Of a stretch of DNA of 64,000 bases, positions 45,011-56,879 are shown piece after piece. Numbering within the stretch: position 1 is the stretch's first letter; each line of letters starts with the position of its first letter. The DNA comes from Serripes groenlandicus (lineage: Eukaryota > Mollusca > Bivalvia > Cardiida > Cardiidae), in the NCBI GenBank assembly GCA_031761405.1, contig JASEVX010000013.1, forward strand, positions 53,771,588-53,835,587. The letters run 5' to 3'. The notes under the pieces are model-generated. The model saw only the letters and a list, made by a program, of their open reading frames with translations. It did no database searches and had not been told where the DNA came from. The translations under genes and the position numbers were made by a program.

Positions 45011-46344
45011 TTAATTTTCATTCATGCTTGTGTCTCGCCAAAGTAGGCAAAGAAAAAGAAAACGAATTCCGATCAGAATGAATCAATTCGGATCAAGAAA
45101 GGGAGCGTTTGCCTTCCATTGAAAATAACTGATTTTAACAATGCAGATTAACTTAAATGTCTTCTTGTTCGACATGAACTATGTGATGTAAACAGGGTTC
45201 GGCTATTTGGCGTAAACAATCGTCATTTTGAAGCCTAGAAGTAAAACATATTCGCTGTTAAAAGCTCGTTAACTCTTTCTAGTTTTGAAATTTATTGGAC
45301 CATACGTACACCGTATTGTATTTGGAAACATTGCTAGAACGTTACGAGGAACGAGTAATTGATCTCATAACATTTCTCCTCTCTCTTATTTTGCTTTTGC
45401 CTCTGTTATATGCTTTAGTAGTTTTTTATATATCAGCTGAAAAGCGGAATGGACACGAACATACCTAATAAGGTAAGAATAAAACAAGTGTGAATGAACA
45501 ATTGAATGTACATGTACGATCTTCAAGTCCGTCTATTTCACGAAGTAGTGATAAAACTGATTAGATACGGTTAATACACGATTAAATATGTCTTTGTAAT
45601 TATGCATTTATGTTAGAAAGTTCATGAAGTTAAGTTAAATGTTAAAAACAAATTCCGTTTTACCAAAGTTTTGGTACGGCAATATTAGCCATATTCCTGA
45701 TACACCTCTTCGAGAGTCAACCGCTTTATAAACTGCGATTGGAAAAAATGTCACCTCTGAAAAATTAGAAGTTGCATATCGATATTTAGAACTTGGAATC
45801 AGATCGAAATGCTTCGCTGTCCCTATTTTGGATTTGACAACACAGCAACAAATGTCGTTTCGAATTTTAAATATACATTTAGACATTATTTACAAGCGGA
45901 GCATTCGGCAATCATCGCTTCTCTATTTTGTTAATGTATATGGGTTATCTTCCCTGTTGATTCCTAACGATTTTGTAGCCGACAATTTGTTCAATATGAA
46001 ACGACCTGTATCGTACAGGTCTCTGTTCTCGAACCGCACCTATTGTTGAACCTTTAGTTCAAGGACGTTTGATATGTTTCTTAAAACACATTATACGTAA
46101 TAAATATTATGTCAACTGGTGCTCTGTTTAATTACACATACATTTTTGAATTATTTGTCAGTATTGTTGGTTTTTGACATGAATTTATAAGTATTCCCAT
46201 GAGCCGTGATACATGTTAAGAGGTTCGAGAACCGGTGTTTCCATGCTAATAGGCAGTCATTACATAAATACGACACTTTGATGCAGCATAGATTTTATTT
46301 GGGCTTTACATCTTTTTCAACATTATTTCAGTTATATCACGTCG
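45011..46344. repeat. End of M3 and module M4, copy 6
   Basis: GTAAACAATCGTCATTTTGA at 45218; TCGATATTTAGAACTTGGAA near 45778. Between about 46000 and 46340 it holds sequence I cannot match to other M4 copies (TACGTAATAAATATTATG near 46093 and following), perhaps another insertion. Confidence 0.62.
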
Positions 46345-46507
46345 ACAATTCACTTATTCATGATCCCTGTGGAAACGAACCAGTACTAGGCTAGGAAATG
46401 TGCCTTGCCCAAGGACACTCTACCATAACCGTCTTGCCGCGACTGGGGTTCGAAGCCGGGACGCCCGGTTTCCAATCCCCGACGCTAACCACTCGACCAC
46501 GGCGGAT
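46345..46507 (-). mobile_element. tRNA-derived SINE, minus strand, with both promoter boxes
   Basis: On the minus strand: CCGCCGTGGTCGAGTGGTTA (A-box region), GGGATTGGAAACCGGGCG, and CCGGCTTCGAACCCCAG (B-box region), then GCGGCAAGACGGTTATGG, GTCCTTGGGCAAGGCAC and core CTAGTACTGGTTCG. The head is like a class-II tRNA (Ser/Leu-like), a guess from its A box. It ends near 46345 without the ATTCA tail seen at 44657. Confidence 0.85.
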
Positions 46508-46850
46508 TTTCTGCTACTGCTACAGCATAGAAGTTTAGGTATTGTTTTATTGACATTAAGGTTAAGACTTTATTCAATTGTGGTCTGCTGTAGTGATGTC
46601 AAATGTCGTCTAGGTCCAGGAATAACTATGATAACCGCATGGAACGGCTTTTCTGTCTTACTGTGTTGTATTGTATTATACGCTGTACATTTTCACGTAT
46701 ATTAGGAACATATTTCATTTGACTTGGTACATTATTCATGATATGCAGTGCCTTTTCTTTTATATGTGGTGGTTATTGAATGATATGCAGTGCGAAATTA
46801 TTGTGTTTAAACAGTAGAATAACCATCATACATTCATGGATAAATTATTC
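46508..46850. repeat. Resumed module M4
   Basis: GCATAGAAGTTTAGGTATTG near 46526 and GTGGTCTGCTGTAGTGATGT near 46580 continue M4 after the SINE. Then follows an AT-rich stretch with TGATATGCAGTGC twice (46739 and 46779). Confidence 0.6.
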
Positions 46851-47430
46851 ATTTACGACTGGTGAGTTGGTATCAGAATAAACTTACAACTATCACAAAT
46901 GAATTGCGCTGGAACGTCGAAATATTACTGAAAGATGTTTAAAGCGCTGCGAAATAACATTAAAATAACAAAAGATTAATTCCTTTCATATTTTATCTTA
47001 GGTAAGAGTTGGGCGCCGATTCACAGCATATTGAAAGAAATGAGAGTCGGGCACGGAATTCCCATTAATTTCGCCCTGGTATATATTGCTTTAAAATTAC
47101 TTGAATTTAAAATAAAAATCGAGGAAAATAAAACATGCATACCTTTTAAACTAGATCTATTTTCAATCTTTAGACATTCATAAAACATAAAGCAAAAAGT
47201 CACCAGTTCGAAAAGACCTGTATATGACATTTAGAGATACTCCCATGTGACCTGGTGATGCCGGTTTGATTTATGTCTTATGAAACAATTACCTGAATAG
47301 ATTGACTATTCTGTGATATAACATGATCAACTGGAAAAGCTATGTCATAGAAAAAACAACTTTCGAAACTTTCAATAAATGTATAACGTTGCGGAAAATG
47401 ACAATGGGTGGGAAATCTTAAAAAAGTTGA
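46851..47430. repeat. Module M5, copy 5 (left-truncated)
   Basis: It enters M5 at GACTGGTGAGTTGGTATCAG (46857), as at 13281, so the first 300 bp are missing. The hairpin-end region lies near 47203-47262, with TCACCAGTTCG and GTGACCTGGTGA. Confidence 0.68.
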
Positions 47431-48545
47431 CGCGTTTCCTATCTTTTATATTGTGTGCAATGAATACAAGATTTGACATATATGGCCATGTACGTTCAAC
47501 ATGTAGAATTAAAGAGTCGGTTTATAGTACACGAAACAACTCTACAGCAGACGACTTTGAATATATCGAGCCAAAGATATGCAAACTGTTTATAATGTAA
47601 AGTTTAGCTATTGAATTTTGTTAAAAACAGTGTGACAAAAAAAGAAATGCTAATTATGAGGACATTTCCCTTTTGTAACAAAGTTTTAAAATGGCATCTA
47701 CTTCAGATGCGATGTTTCTGCAAAGGGTAAGGGGTTAACACAGAAACATGAATGTGAAACATTTAAATGAAATTAAATCAACATCGTAATCACATTTCGA
47801 CATATGAACATTAAAGTAAATGTTGTTATGCAAACGACTTGGTATTTCAATTGTGATTCAAAAATAATCCCCTCGTCTTTAAATTGCATAAATCGTATAA
47901 AAGCTTAATGCGATTTAAGACTTATGTTGTGTGTTTCTCACTTTATTTTAAATGTCATTTACTACCGACATTCATTTCCTTTACCTTTCAATTGCGTGCA
48001 ACGTATATCCGCTTAATATACTCGTAGACTTGTCTTATTTGTCCCTCAACTCGCAGGATGCGTGTCAGATGTGATATCTCTCTGATTTTATCGTTTTATC
48101 TTTAATGTTTGATTATTCAATTGCACTTTATTGAGACGATGTCTGTTCTCCAGACATGAACTGGTATGTTGTGCATATTTCAAATCAGTTAAACGTCAAA
48201 CATGATCAGTCTTTAAGATTTTATATTGTTAGGAAATATTGTGTTTTTCAGGATAACTTATTCCCACAACCTTTATTTATAAACAATCTCCTTCTGCACG
48301 CGGCAATACAGGAACTGTCTCAAGAAACGAAGTAGTTAGAATAAGTATTGAAGGTGTAATGTTTGAAATCAATCATGCTTCAACATGAGGATATATCCGT
48401 TTAGTATGTACCTTCTCATTTTGCGGCCGAAATGTGTACGTAAAAGGAAACTCCAAAACAACACGAGGTGTTCCGTATTTGACTAGGACAAATAAGTTAC
48501 CAAGAAAGGAAATATTCAAAACAATCTGTTCGTTATTATAATGTT
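47431..48545. repeat. Module M6, copy 5
   Basis: Contains a palindromic element at about 47531-47739 (ACAGCAGACGACTTTGAATA to GCAAAGGGTAAGGGGTTAA). The later part matches 25500-26100. At 48545 it jumps to the SINE that follows M1 elsewhere, so M1 is missing here. Confidence 0.7.
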
Positions 48546-48599
48546 GTGGTATTTATTTGTTTTTTCGAGCGAATTCATACTCCAAAAAAAAACAACTAC

Positions 48600-48950
48600 G
48601 CCGACTGTCCTTACAAAGAACATATTTTACTAAACGGACATTGATGGTTTACTATCATCTTTCATGTGTCATACTTTTTTGGTATTGACCCGCAATTGAC
48701 CTCTCTCGTCGAGTATTCGAATTGCAACTCTGTTCTGTTTCCATTACGATAATTGACAAAAGTTATTATGATAAGTGTAATTCGTCTTCCGTCAATCGTC
48801 TAAGGAGTGTACATAGAAAGGCAGCCAGTTGCCTAGGAAGAATGTTGTTAGGAGAATTTGTGAGGAGAAAGCCGGGAAACGAACGATTACGTTGACTGAC
48901 ACACGTGATATAATATAAATAATATTGAAAACGACATTAAACAAACAACC
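48600..48950 (+). mobile_element. tRNA-headed SINE, diverged copy of the 8441 type
   Basis: CATCTTTCATGTGTCATACT near 48656 and GTAATTCGTCTTCCGTCAAT near 48778 match 8537 and 8657. The tail is GAAAACGACATTAAAC near 48927. The head is too decayed to show an A box. Confidence 0.65.
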
Positions 48951-49089
48951 TGTATAGCCCTACGAATATGTCTGGATGAGTGACATATTGTTAAATACAA
49001 TATTTCAAAGTCGTCTGGATTTATTATGCCCTAATTCAAGGTATTTTAACTCATGTCGAACACAATGTAGATACAAAGTGTTACATATT
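48951..49089. repeat. Module M7 fragment
   Basis: TGAGTGACATATTGTTAAAT near 48976 and CAAAGTGTTACATATTATCA near 49075 align with parts of 27690-28010. Confidence 0.5.
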
Positions 49090-49654
49090 ATCATATAAAA
49101 AAGTGTTCATCAATTTTAATACGTTTACCCATTGGCCAAACATAACTTAAACGAAATGTAATTCACTAAGCTGTAAGTCTACGTTAAATAATGTATAGGA
49201 TGAATGCACGCATTCCGAAGAGCACCACTTATGTCTATTGTACCTACATTTCCCAAAAGTACGCGTAACAAAGATAGTTCTGTAAAGTGGTCAATAAAGT
49301 ACTGTTGAGCCCTTCCACGAGAGAAAACAAACAATATATATATGGCCTCTACGTAATGTATTGACCAAAATCAGTCTAATCCGGGCCGACACATTCCTTC
49401 TCAGAGGCATAGATGTATAGAGTTATGACTCCTGAAACAGAAAATCAACACGAGGCGAAAAGTGTCTGCCTGAATTAGCCTGTTTTTTTTTAATGCAGTC
49501 CACAATGTTGGTTTTCTCGCGGGACGGCACAGTTAGTGATTCCTTTCATGTCTATATCTAGAGTAACGCCACACGAAAACCGACATCTCGAAAATATGTA
49601 TGGCAATCCATTGCCACTACGAATACATGTTTTTGTATATTTCAATTCCCAGTT

Positions 49655-49895
49655 TTGTCATCGGTGGTGTAGTAGTAGATCGTTTGTTTCGGGTACGGGA
49701 GGTCGCGGATTCGATTCCACGGCCGGGTCTTAACACAATTTATTAACAATGGTCGAAATGGATTTTCTTCTTGGCAAGAAGGAATGTGGGTTTAGAAATA
49801 CCACTGATTCGTTGGTGTCAGAATAAAAGGACCAGTAGTACTGATAACTTACCCAGTAAACGCCGTGATATAACTAAAACCCTGACAGTCGCGTT
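49655..49895 (+). mobile_element. tRNA-headed SINE, GGTGGTGTAGTA type, second copy
   Basis: ATCGGTGGTGTAGTAGTAGA at 49660, then TTTCGGGTACGGGAGGTCGC and GGATTCGATTCCACGGCC (B box). The body has GATTCGTTGGTGTCAGAATA and GCCGTGATATAACTAAAACC. Inherited with the block rather than inserted separately, since the flanks match 28520-28745. Confidence 0.8.
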
Positions 49896-50329
49896 AAACC
49901 GTACAAACACTTTCGCCAGAGGTTTCTAGTGTGATCGTATGACTATGCAACAAGTTCATCCTGATCAGACTTTGTGGAGGCGTATGCTTATCTCAATCTT
50001 CACTGCCGCAGCAAAGTCACACAGGTCGGTTTTTTGTGGGACTTGGCCCGTAATAAAAAGTTGAAAGGATTATGTAACACTTACATATTATAGTGTATTA
50101 CATAACTTAAACTTATATAAACCAATACGCGAAAATCTGCAAAATATAACAGTTAAGCATTGACGATCAGTCTAGATCCACAACAGCCAGTGGCTCCAAG
50201 CAGTCTGATCTGTCTTCACACTATTCGCTGATTAGTCGTAGAAGGTTTTAACAAACTTCTGTAAAGCTGTGCTGTATTGGTATAATTAACGTTGATGCAC
50301 AGACAGGTATTATTCCACACATGTATTTA

Positions 50330-50472
50330 TTACGTTAAGGTAGCAAGGAGTAGTGTTTGGTATATATCCAGTAGATGTGTTAACCTCACCACCTTGAACG
50401 CCAAGAAGGGGAAGCCATTACTACCATTTATTTTATGTCGTTGGTATGACCCGGCCGGGAACCGAACATACA
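50330..50472 (-). mobile_element. SINE fragment, minus strand (paralogue of 29170-29312)
   Basis: TTCGGTTCCCGGCCGGGTCA on the minus strand is the B-box region, followed by ATGGTAGTAATGGCTTCC. It is truncated at the same place as its paralogue. Confidence 0.65.
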
Positions 50473-50834
50473 CATGGTGAAACAAACAATCAATATATTG
50501 TACTTTCTTCAATCTCATATAAATCAGACCAACAAACTGACGAAACCACATAAAAGGTTGTGTCGAATTGACCGTATGAATATAAATATGTTTTACAATC
50601 GAAACACTCGACAATCACCAATTATGTACCTTTCGATTATTGAGAAGGGTTATCTCCCATGTTGATACCTTGCGATGTTGTAGGCGACACTTTGATCGGC
50701 TGACGTTAAGGTCACACTGAGATGACATGAACTAGTCAGGCATCAGATCCATACGAGCGTTCGTTACAGCAGCGACGTTTAAATATGTAACGAGACACGT
50801 GACACGTGGAAACAAAAGAACATTAAGGAAAAAG

Positions 50835-51110
50835 AAACATCATTTACTTTCAGACGAATGCCATTGTCAACGGCATTCCAATGATATAACGGCGGCCAGT
50901 TCCCTAATGAGTTTTTCTCCTGTACTACACACACTATTCCTCCTAGGTAACTAGTGATCTTTCCACATTTGACTGTTTAGCCCGTTGGATGAAGACGAAT
51001 GATATTTGTCCCACTGACTTTTGTAAATCATCAGAAGGAATGAACAGCAGAGCCGATGTTTGAACCAACGACCCCTCAATTGATAGCCCTCGTCCTAATC
51101 ATACAACTCT
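50835..51110 (-). mobile_element. SINE, minus strand, only in block copy 2
   Basis: On the minus strand, GGGGTCGTTGGTTCAAACAT (B-box region) near 51090, then CAGTGGGACAAATATCATTC, GAAGATCACTAGTTACC-type sequence, ACTGGCCGCCGTTATATC and TGCCGTTGACAATGGC. There is no counterpart between 29600 and 29680, so it inserted after the block duplication or was lost from copy 1. Confidence 0.75.
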
Positions 51111-51212
51111 ATGCAATAATAACATGTCCATATGTTTGCGGATTTGTTTTGTTTTGTGTGTGGGAAAGGTTTTATACAAATCTCCTAATCTGTTTGCAAA
51201 CGCATTGTTAAT

Positions 51213-51552
51213 TTAACCTTTCAAAAATACAGACTACATTTGAAATAGCTGATTGCTTTTTTCAAACAATGTTTTAAATTTTGTATTTAAATGTCAATAT
51301 AGTAAAATTCAGGTTAGCATAGCTGACAACTCAACTCAAAATATATCATATCAGTGTAATTTAACTTTGAAAGCATCACGCAATAACATGAACACTCTCA
51401 ACAATTGGACCTTTACGTATAAAATAGCACTGGGAAAACAAGGGCGAAAAGTAAAATAGCCCATGAGCCATTTCTCTTTTTGCCACAGTGATTTCAAAAG
51501 TCGTCTGCTGCAGAGGCGTCATAAACCGATTTATATGTGAACAGGGGTTTAC
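51213..51552. mobile_element. Palindromic MITE-like element, enlarged
   Basis: TTAACCTTTCAAAAATACAG at the left. At the right, CTCTTTTTGCCACAGTGATT, GTCGTCTGCTGCAGAGGCGT and GTGAACAGGGGTTTA. The 100-130 extra bases inside are AT-rich. The frame at 51253-51459 reads through it and is not a gene. Confidence 0.55.
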
Positions 51553-51567
51553 AGAACGCAATATCCT

Positions 51568-52028
51568 TTATCCCTTACCCAAATTCAACAAAACTGGTAT
51601 AGGCGACATTGAAAACCTCATTGCAAAAAACTGTAAAAATATCTTTAAATGAAAGCATAATAATTTAATAGAATGGTAAATGCATCTTCGCTATCCAAGG
51701 CTACTTCGTAAAATAGCATTCTCATAGTACTTTAGGATGTACTGAACTGAGAAGTGGATTTTTTATAATACATTTGTTTTGTAACATTGTTATTAAATCT
51801 TCTGATTTAGTTATCACTTTAAACATGTATAGTCAATTTGCCTGTTTATAATGCTTCAAAAATAAGGTAATGTAATGAAAATGAAAAAATTACGCTTGGC
51901 TTGCGAAGATGAACACTTTGTGGCAAAAGAAGACATTGCTCATCATAAGTTTTTTTTGGTATTTGTCTCATAGTTATCAAAGGTCGTCTTTGGCAGAGGC
52001 GTCATAAATAGTCTGTATACGAAAACGA
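51568..52028. mobile_element. Palindromic MITE-like element, split (paralogue of 29682-30137)
   Basis: The left arm begins near CCTTTATCCCTTACCC. The right arm holds GTGGCAAAAGAAGACATTGC near 51911 and GTCGTCTTTGGCAGAGGCGT near 51983. The terminal GGGAAAGAGTAAA is deleted. Confidence 0.5.
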
Positions 52029-53189
52029 TGAACGCAATAAGAAACGTTGGTGAATATCTCTTACACGAGATTCCGTGACACAATTTTGTCTGACACCATT
52101 ACGTGTGACTTAATATTGGACTTTAAATTACGACGTCCTTGAACGGAATTATAATCCTTTAGTTTTTGGGAGGACCTTTATATAAATAATTTGATACGAA
52201 TAAATATTCATTCATTTTAAAATTCCAAGGAGCTAGGGGAAGTCTGAGACAAAGCACTTCCAACATAAGTCCCGGCATGCATGACGTCAACAGAAACGAT
52301 ATTCACTGTGAAAATGATAAGCAAACAAATCTCTGATTGATCCCAGTATTTCAAGGATAGGACTTTAATGAATAGGGAAAGGTATGTTGCAGTAGCAATT
52401 CCTGGCTTAATATTGTACCACGAGGTGCTTAGAAACAATTATTTATGGAGAGACGGAGATGTCAATTTTTCATTTTTCCGGCTCCCGGATCATGTAAATC
52501 ATGTTGGCTTTTAAACAAGTCACCCTTTGGTTTTCTGTTGTCCATTCCCGTAAACAGCGGAGTGCTATCCGGTCAAATAAAGGCGATGAGAATGATCTTG
52601 AGTTAACCTTTGTCAATCTTGATTGAGACCCACCACACGACACAGACAGTTACGATCAGATTTATATATTTGTCCAGTATTTTTTCTCTCTTTTTACGCC
52701 GTTTTCAACATTGTTTTTCCAGTCATGTCAGGACGCTTAGTTCACATGCCCATGTGTTTCCAGGCCTTCTCACACAATACAATACAGTACAAGTACTCCA
52801 CACAACAGTTAAGCCTAGATGTTTTCAAAGCCGTCTGCTGAATACTTATGGTACGTGTGAAAGTGTTTATTTGTTTTTCACAATTTGCGTACATATTCCC
52901 ATTTCCTTTATAACATGAAATATTACCCAAATAACTCAAGCGATCCGAGAGGTGGTATAAATTGGGTTTAATTTGGCGGCCACTCAATCAATAAATACTT
53001 GACTGTAATGTTTTACTAGACTTACAGCACACACAGCAAGTGTTCATCAAATCAAACTTGTTTACATTTCTTAGATGAGAGAGAGCCTCGTTGCAGTTTT
53101 ACAATTGCAACAGATTTATGAAAAACTAAGAGTGTTAGATGGAAAGTATGTGTCACCTGACAATATATCAGTGAAAGCCGGACGGAGAG

Positions 53190-53465
53190 TTTGTTTTGTT
53201 TGATTGCATGGTGTTTTGCGCCGAATTTGGAAATGGTTTAGTTACATGACGGCGTTTTGCTAGAAAGTACAATGTACTAATACTACCTCGTTCTAAACAG
53301 CCTGACACCAAAGAGTCAGTCGTTATGCTTACCTCATTATCATGAGCGGGAAGGGAAAGCTATTTCTACCACAAAGTCTTTGGTATGACTTGACCGAGGA
53401 ACGAAGCAGGCACCAGCCTCTCCGAGACGGACGCTCTACCACTACATCATGGAGCCTGTTAGCAT
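53190..53465 (-). mobile_element. tRNA-headed SINE, minus strand (paralogue of 31110-31375)
   Basis: A-box-like GATGTAGTGGTAGAGCG at 53448-53432, CTTCGTTCCTCGGTCAAG next, then CATACCAAAGACTTTG. Tail side TACATTGTACTTTCTAGCAA. Confidence 0.8.
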
Positions 53466-53539
53466 AATTTAGGACAGAGAAACTGAGAGACACACTGATG
53501 GGCATAGGGCGTGAGGAGATGTAAACCATGTGTGACTCA

Positions 53540-54480
53540 CTGCCAGTGCTGCACAAATCAAAAACAATATTTAGAGGAGGAAATGGGTTTCAATAATTTC
53601 ATAGTGGCTATCATCCGCGTCCCATAGTTCATGAAAGGTTAGGTCAGTTTGAAGTCAATTCTATGCTAGGGGTCACTAGTCTTTCGGGACCAATTGTTTG
53701 TGGTTATTTCAAGGCACCTTTAGCAATTTTCCGATGCCAAGCCATGTAAGGGAAATAGTCTTTTCTTGTGATAATAAGTGTTGATGTTGAAACTCCATGG
53801 TGACATATGTGATGTGATTTTAGCCTGAAATACAGAATTGGAAATTTAAATCTGCAATTTGCAGAATTTATTGCATTTATTGATTTTTTGTGATACAGAA
53901 TTTGGTATTTACCCTGCAATTTGCAGCAAAAGTATTTCATAGTAATTTAGTGATACAGAATTTAGAATCTACTCTGACATTTGCAGCAAACTGTATTTAC
54001 TTCACAAAATTTACATTCTATTTGAACCAATAGGTTCACGCCCTTCAAAACGCCAGAATTAAGATCTTTATATTATTGAGATCCGTCAAACAATTATCAC
54101 TGTTTTACGTTAGGCTATGGATTTCAATTCACACATCAAACTGACTTAGTATTTTCATATTGTTATTGTTAATACCCATTTGTAAATATCGAAATTTAAA
54201 TTCGTTTCTATGCATAATTGATATATGTTTGGTTAAAGACTTTACGTACAGCAGGAAACTGAAGAAAGTTGGTAACAATTGATTTTTCTTTTCTGCTGCA
54301 ATACATAAAATGCATAAATATAAATCCTATTGATACATACATTTATAACGAAAAAATAAATGACCGATTTGGGATAACGAACTATCAATGTCGGTACGGT
54401 CATCATTTGTTAGCAGCGTCAGTTTTTGTACAATCAATGAATGTACAATTTCTCTTTATCTTGTTATACATGTGATGATC
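53540..54480. other. Sequence unique to block copy 2, with weak 60-65 bp tandem repeat
   Basis: Copy 1 has nothing homologous. Within it, ATACAGAATT near 53827, 53892 and 53952, each followed by TTGCAG, marks three degenerate units. No gene is recognisable. This may be an insertion of unknown type or sequence deleted from copy 1. Confidence 0.55.
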
Positions 54481-55250
54481 CAATTTCTGTCAATTATAGA
54501 CAATGGTCACTTTGTACTGATGTAGAAGTGGTCAGGTTAATGACTGGTCATATATCAACATGTTAAAGTCAAGAGCAACACCACGCAAAACACGAAACTC
54601 AGAGCCTCCAGAACATACATTGACCTTGTTTTGCACGCGATGACATTTCCGTCAGTGTCGGACAGTGGTCACTTTGTACTGACGTAAAAATGGTCAATGA
54701 AATGAATGGCCAGATATTGACATCGTAACGTAATGAGTAACATGCCAATCAAAAACTAACAATTAGAGCGTCCACTTCACATTTTGACCTTTGGCGGTGT
54801 CATTTCTGTCAATTCAAAGTTATTCTTTTCCGTCTTATAGAAGGTCAAGGTAATAATTGGTTTGATATTAACATCGTTATTGAATGAGTACCACACCAAG
54901 TAAAAAAAGACCCTTTGAGCTTTGCGTCAATACAAGTCAAGATCAGTATAATGTCTCCATACAGTCTGGTCAGGGTCTTGCATTAACCTTTGACGATGAC
55001 ATGCCCGTCAATATCGGAGAGTTGTCATTCTGTTCCGACTGAGTGATGGTCAATGAAAGGACTGGTCAGATATTACCTTGGTAACGGAAGGAGAACGAGT
55101 AGCACACCAAGGAAAATGATTTAGTTTGACCTTTGCGTCCAAATAAGTCCCCGATCAGTATGTGTTACACATAGTCTTACCAAGGTCTTGATTTTTCGCA
55201 TTAATGTCAATCAGGCATTATTGAATGTCAAAAAGAAGTACGTTAGTAAA
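54481..55250 (+). repeat. Imperfect tandem repeat (paralogue of 31799-32545)
   Basis: GACAATGGTCACTTTGTACT near 54500 and GGACAGTGGTCACTTTGTAC near 54660 are about 161 bp apart. A later unit (GACTGAGTGATGGTCAATGA near 55039) matches the 280-bp family of copy 1. An additional stray unit (GGACTGGTCAGATATTAACT) lies at 56169. Confidence 0.8.
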
Positions 55251-56620
55251 TAGAAAACGCTAAAACTAAACTCTTGTGTGTATCGTCATTTGACGCTGAG
55301 GGGGTTTCAAGACCAATTAGATGATAAGGGAGCCTCAAAATGGCGCTGTTGGCTTTCCCTCCTCGACAGTCAAGAGTGCAGACCTTTGATGCGTTGACAC
55401 CTTACGAAAGTCGAAAACTGACCTTTGAATATTTAAGGAATAACAGCGGTTTAGATCAGACAACATTTTATCCAGTATTCGTATCGCAAATTCCTTACAC
55501 CATTACCTGACATAAATGGACATTGGGAATGTCAAATCAGAATGACTGTAGGTCGTCGTTTACACTATTTCAATACAAAGAAAATGTCGAAAGATATGCC
55601 ATTTACATCATTAACGTCCCAGATCGATATGTTGTTGCATATGCAGTATACGTTTATCGAAATTATTTTGAGTAATTACTCCTTTTACCACAATGTTTCC
55701 AACTATATCCAATATCTATACTTTCATTTCTTTAGAGATTTCCCATGTCCTAGCCTATATGTTTTCACAGTAGTATGCTGCATTTGCGATATGTGAGAAA
55801 GGTTTAACGAACGTGCATATGTCAAAGAGAAAATGTCAATGACAGAACAGACAGTGATAAAGCAGATAAAGCTCTGTATTTAAACACAAACACGACAAAT
55901 CACTTTAACCAATATACTGGGTCACGCTACACGTCGGGGTCGGGGCTGCAACCCTCAAATATTCAGATCAGTCCTGTCCTCCATCTAATCTTACATGCAC
56001 ACTTCATGTGTCTGGATGGAACCGTAATAACCAAAGAACGGGAATGAAAGCAATTATATCTCCAATGGTCGCTTTTTAACCCCTCTTCTCTAATTTTTAG
56101 ACGCATTCTGACGCATCTGCAGCAGACGACTATTGAAATCATTGCAACAAAAGGATGGTCAAAGAAAGGACTGGTCAGATATTAACTTGGTAAATGAGTA
56201 ACACACCATTGAAAAGCCAACATCCCCGAGTCGACTTTGTGAAATTCGGCAGTGAACGATTGAATCAGATGATGATATTGACACTGAAACATGTTTTAAA
56301 ATGAGTGTATTTAGGCAACCGGGCCTTGGTACCAAACAGTCGATTTAAATAAATATAGAAAGGCTGAGAACGACGTTCTTTTCATTTGTCCATTTACATA
56401 TGGATAGTTTCTTTATAACATCAGGTTTTTCGTCTTAAAGCAATGTATGAAAGTCAGAAATGGTGGTGCCTCTTGCTCTTCAATTAAATAGAAATACAGT
56501 TCTTATTTCATAAAATTCTTCGAAGTGAAATAACACATAAACTTAACATTGAACAATGTTTTTTCTGTAACTATTGAAAGCAAAATATTCATATTCTTTG
56601 TTCACGACCATTATTAACAA
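55251..56620. repeat. Non-coding part of block copy 2 left of the LINE
   Basis: It includes partial palindromic elements: a right half ending GATATGTGAGAAAGGTTTAA at about 55807, and a left half at 56077-56157 (TTAACCCCTCTTCTC, then GACGCATCTGCAGCAGACGA). The left half is cut where the repeat unit GGACTGGTCAGATATT begins. Confidence 0.6.
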
Positions 56621-56689
56621 GATTCAATACTTTATTCATTTTTTTCGGCAAAGCAATTTGCCTTTTGCCATTTACAAATTATATAAATA

Positions 56690-56790
56690 TGGCAAACATA
56701 TATACATAGAAAAACATATAACATGATTATATATATATATACATAGAAAAACATATAACATAATTATATACATATAACATATAAACAATT
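56690..56790. repeat. AT-rich simple repeat in the LINE 3' region
   Basis: CATAGAAAAACATATAACAT occurs twice (near 56706 and 56742), with a run of AT between. This looks like a small tandem duplication plus microsatellite. Confidence 0.85.
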
Positions 56791-56879
56791 CTTTTTTACA
56801 AACATAACATATGTATGGAACAAAAGATAACTACATTCAAACATATTGCATATATCATGTACAATACTTTTGCATCACA

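Noticed and set aside
29135..50614. Similar frames at 29135/50292 and 29173/50330 as a conserved small gene
   Set aside because: Both strands are open across a SINE fragment shared by the segmental repeat; similarity reflects duplication, not coding constraint.
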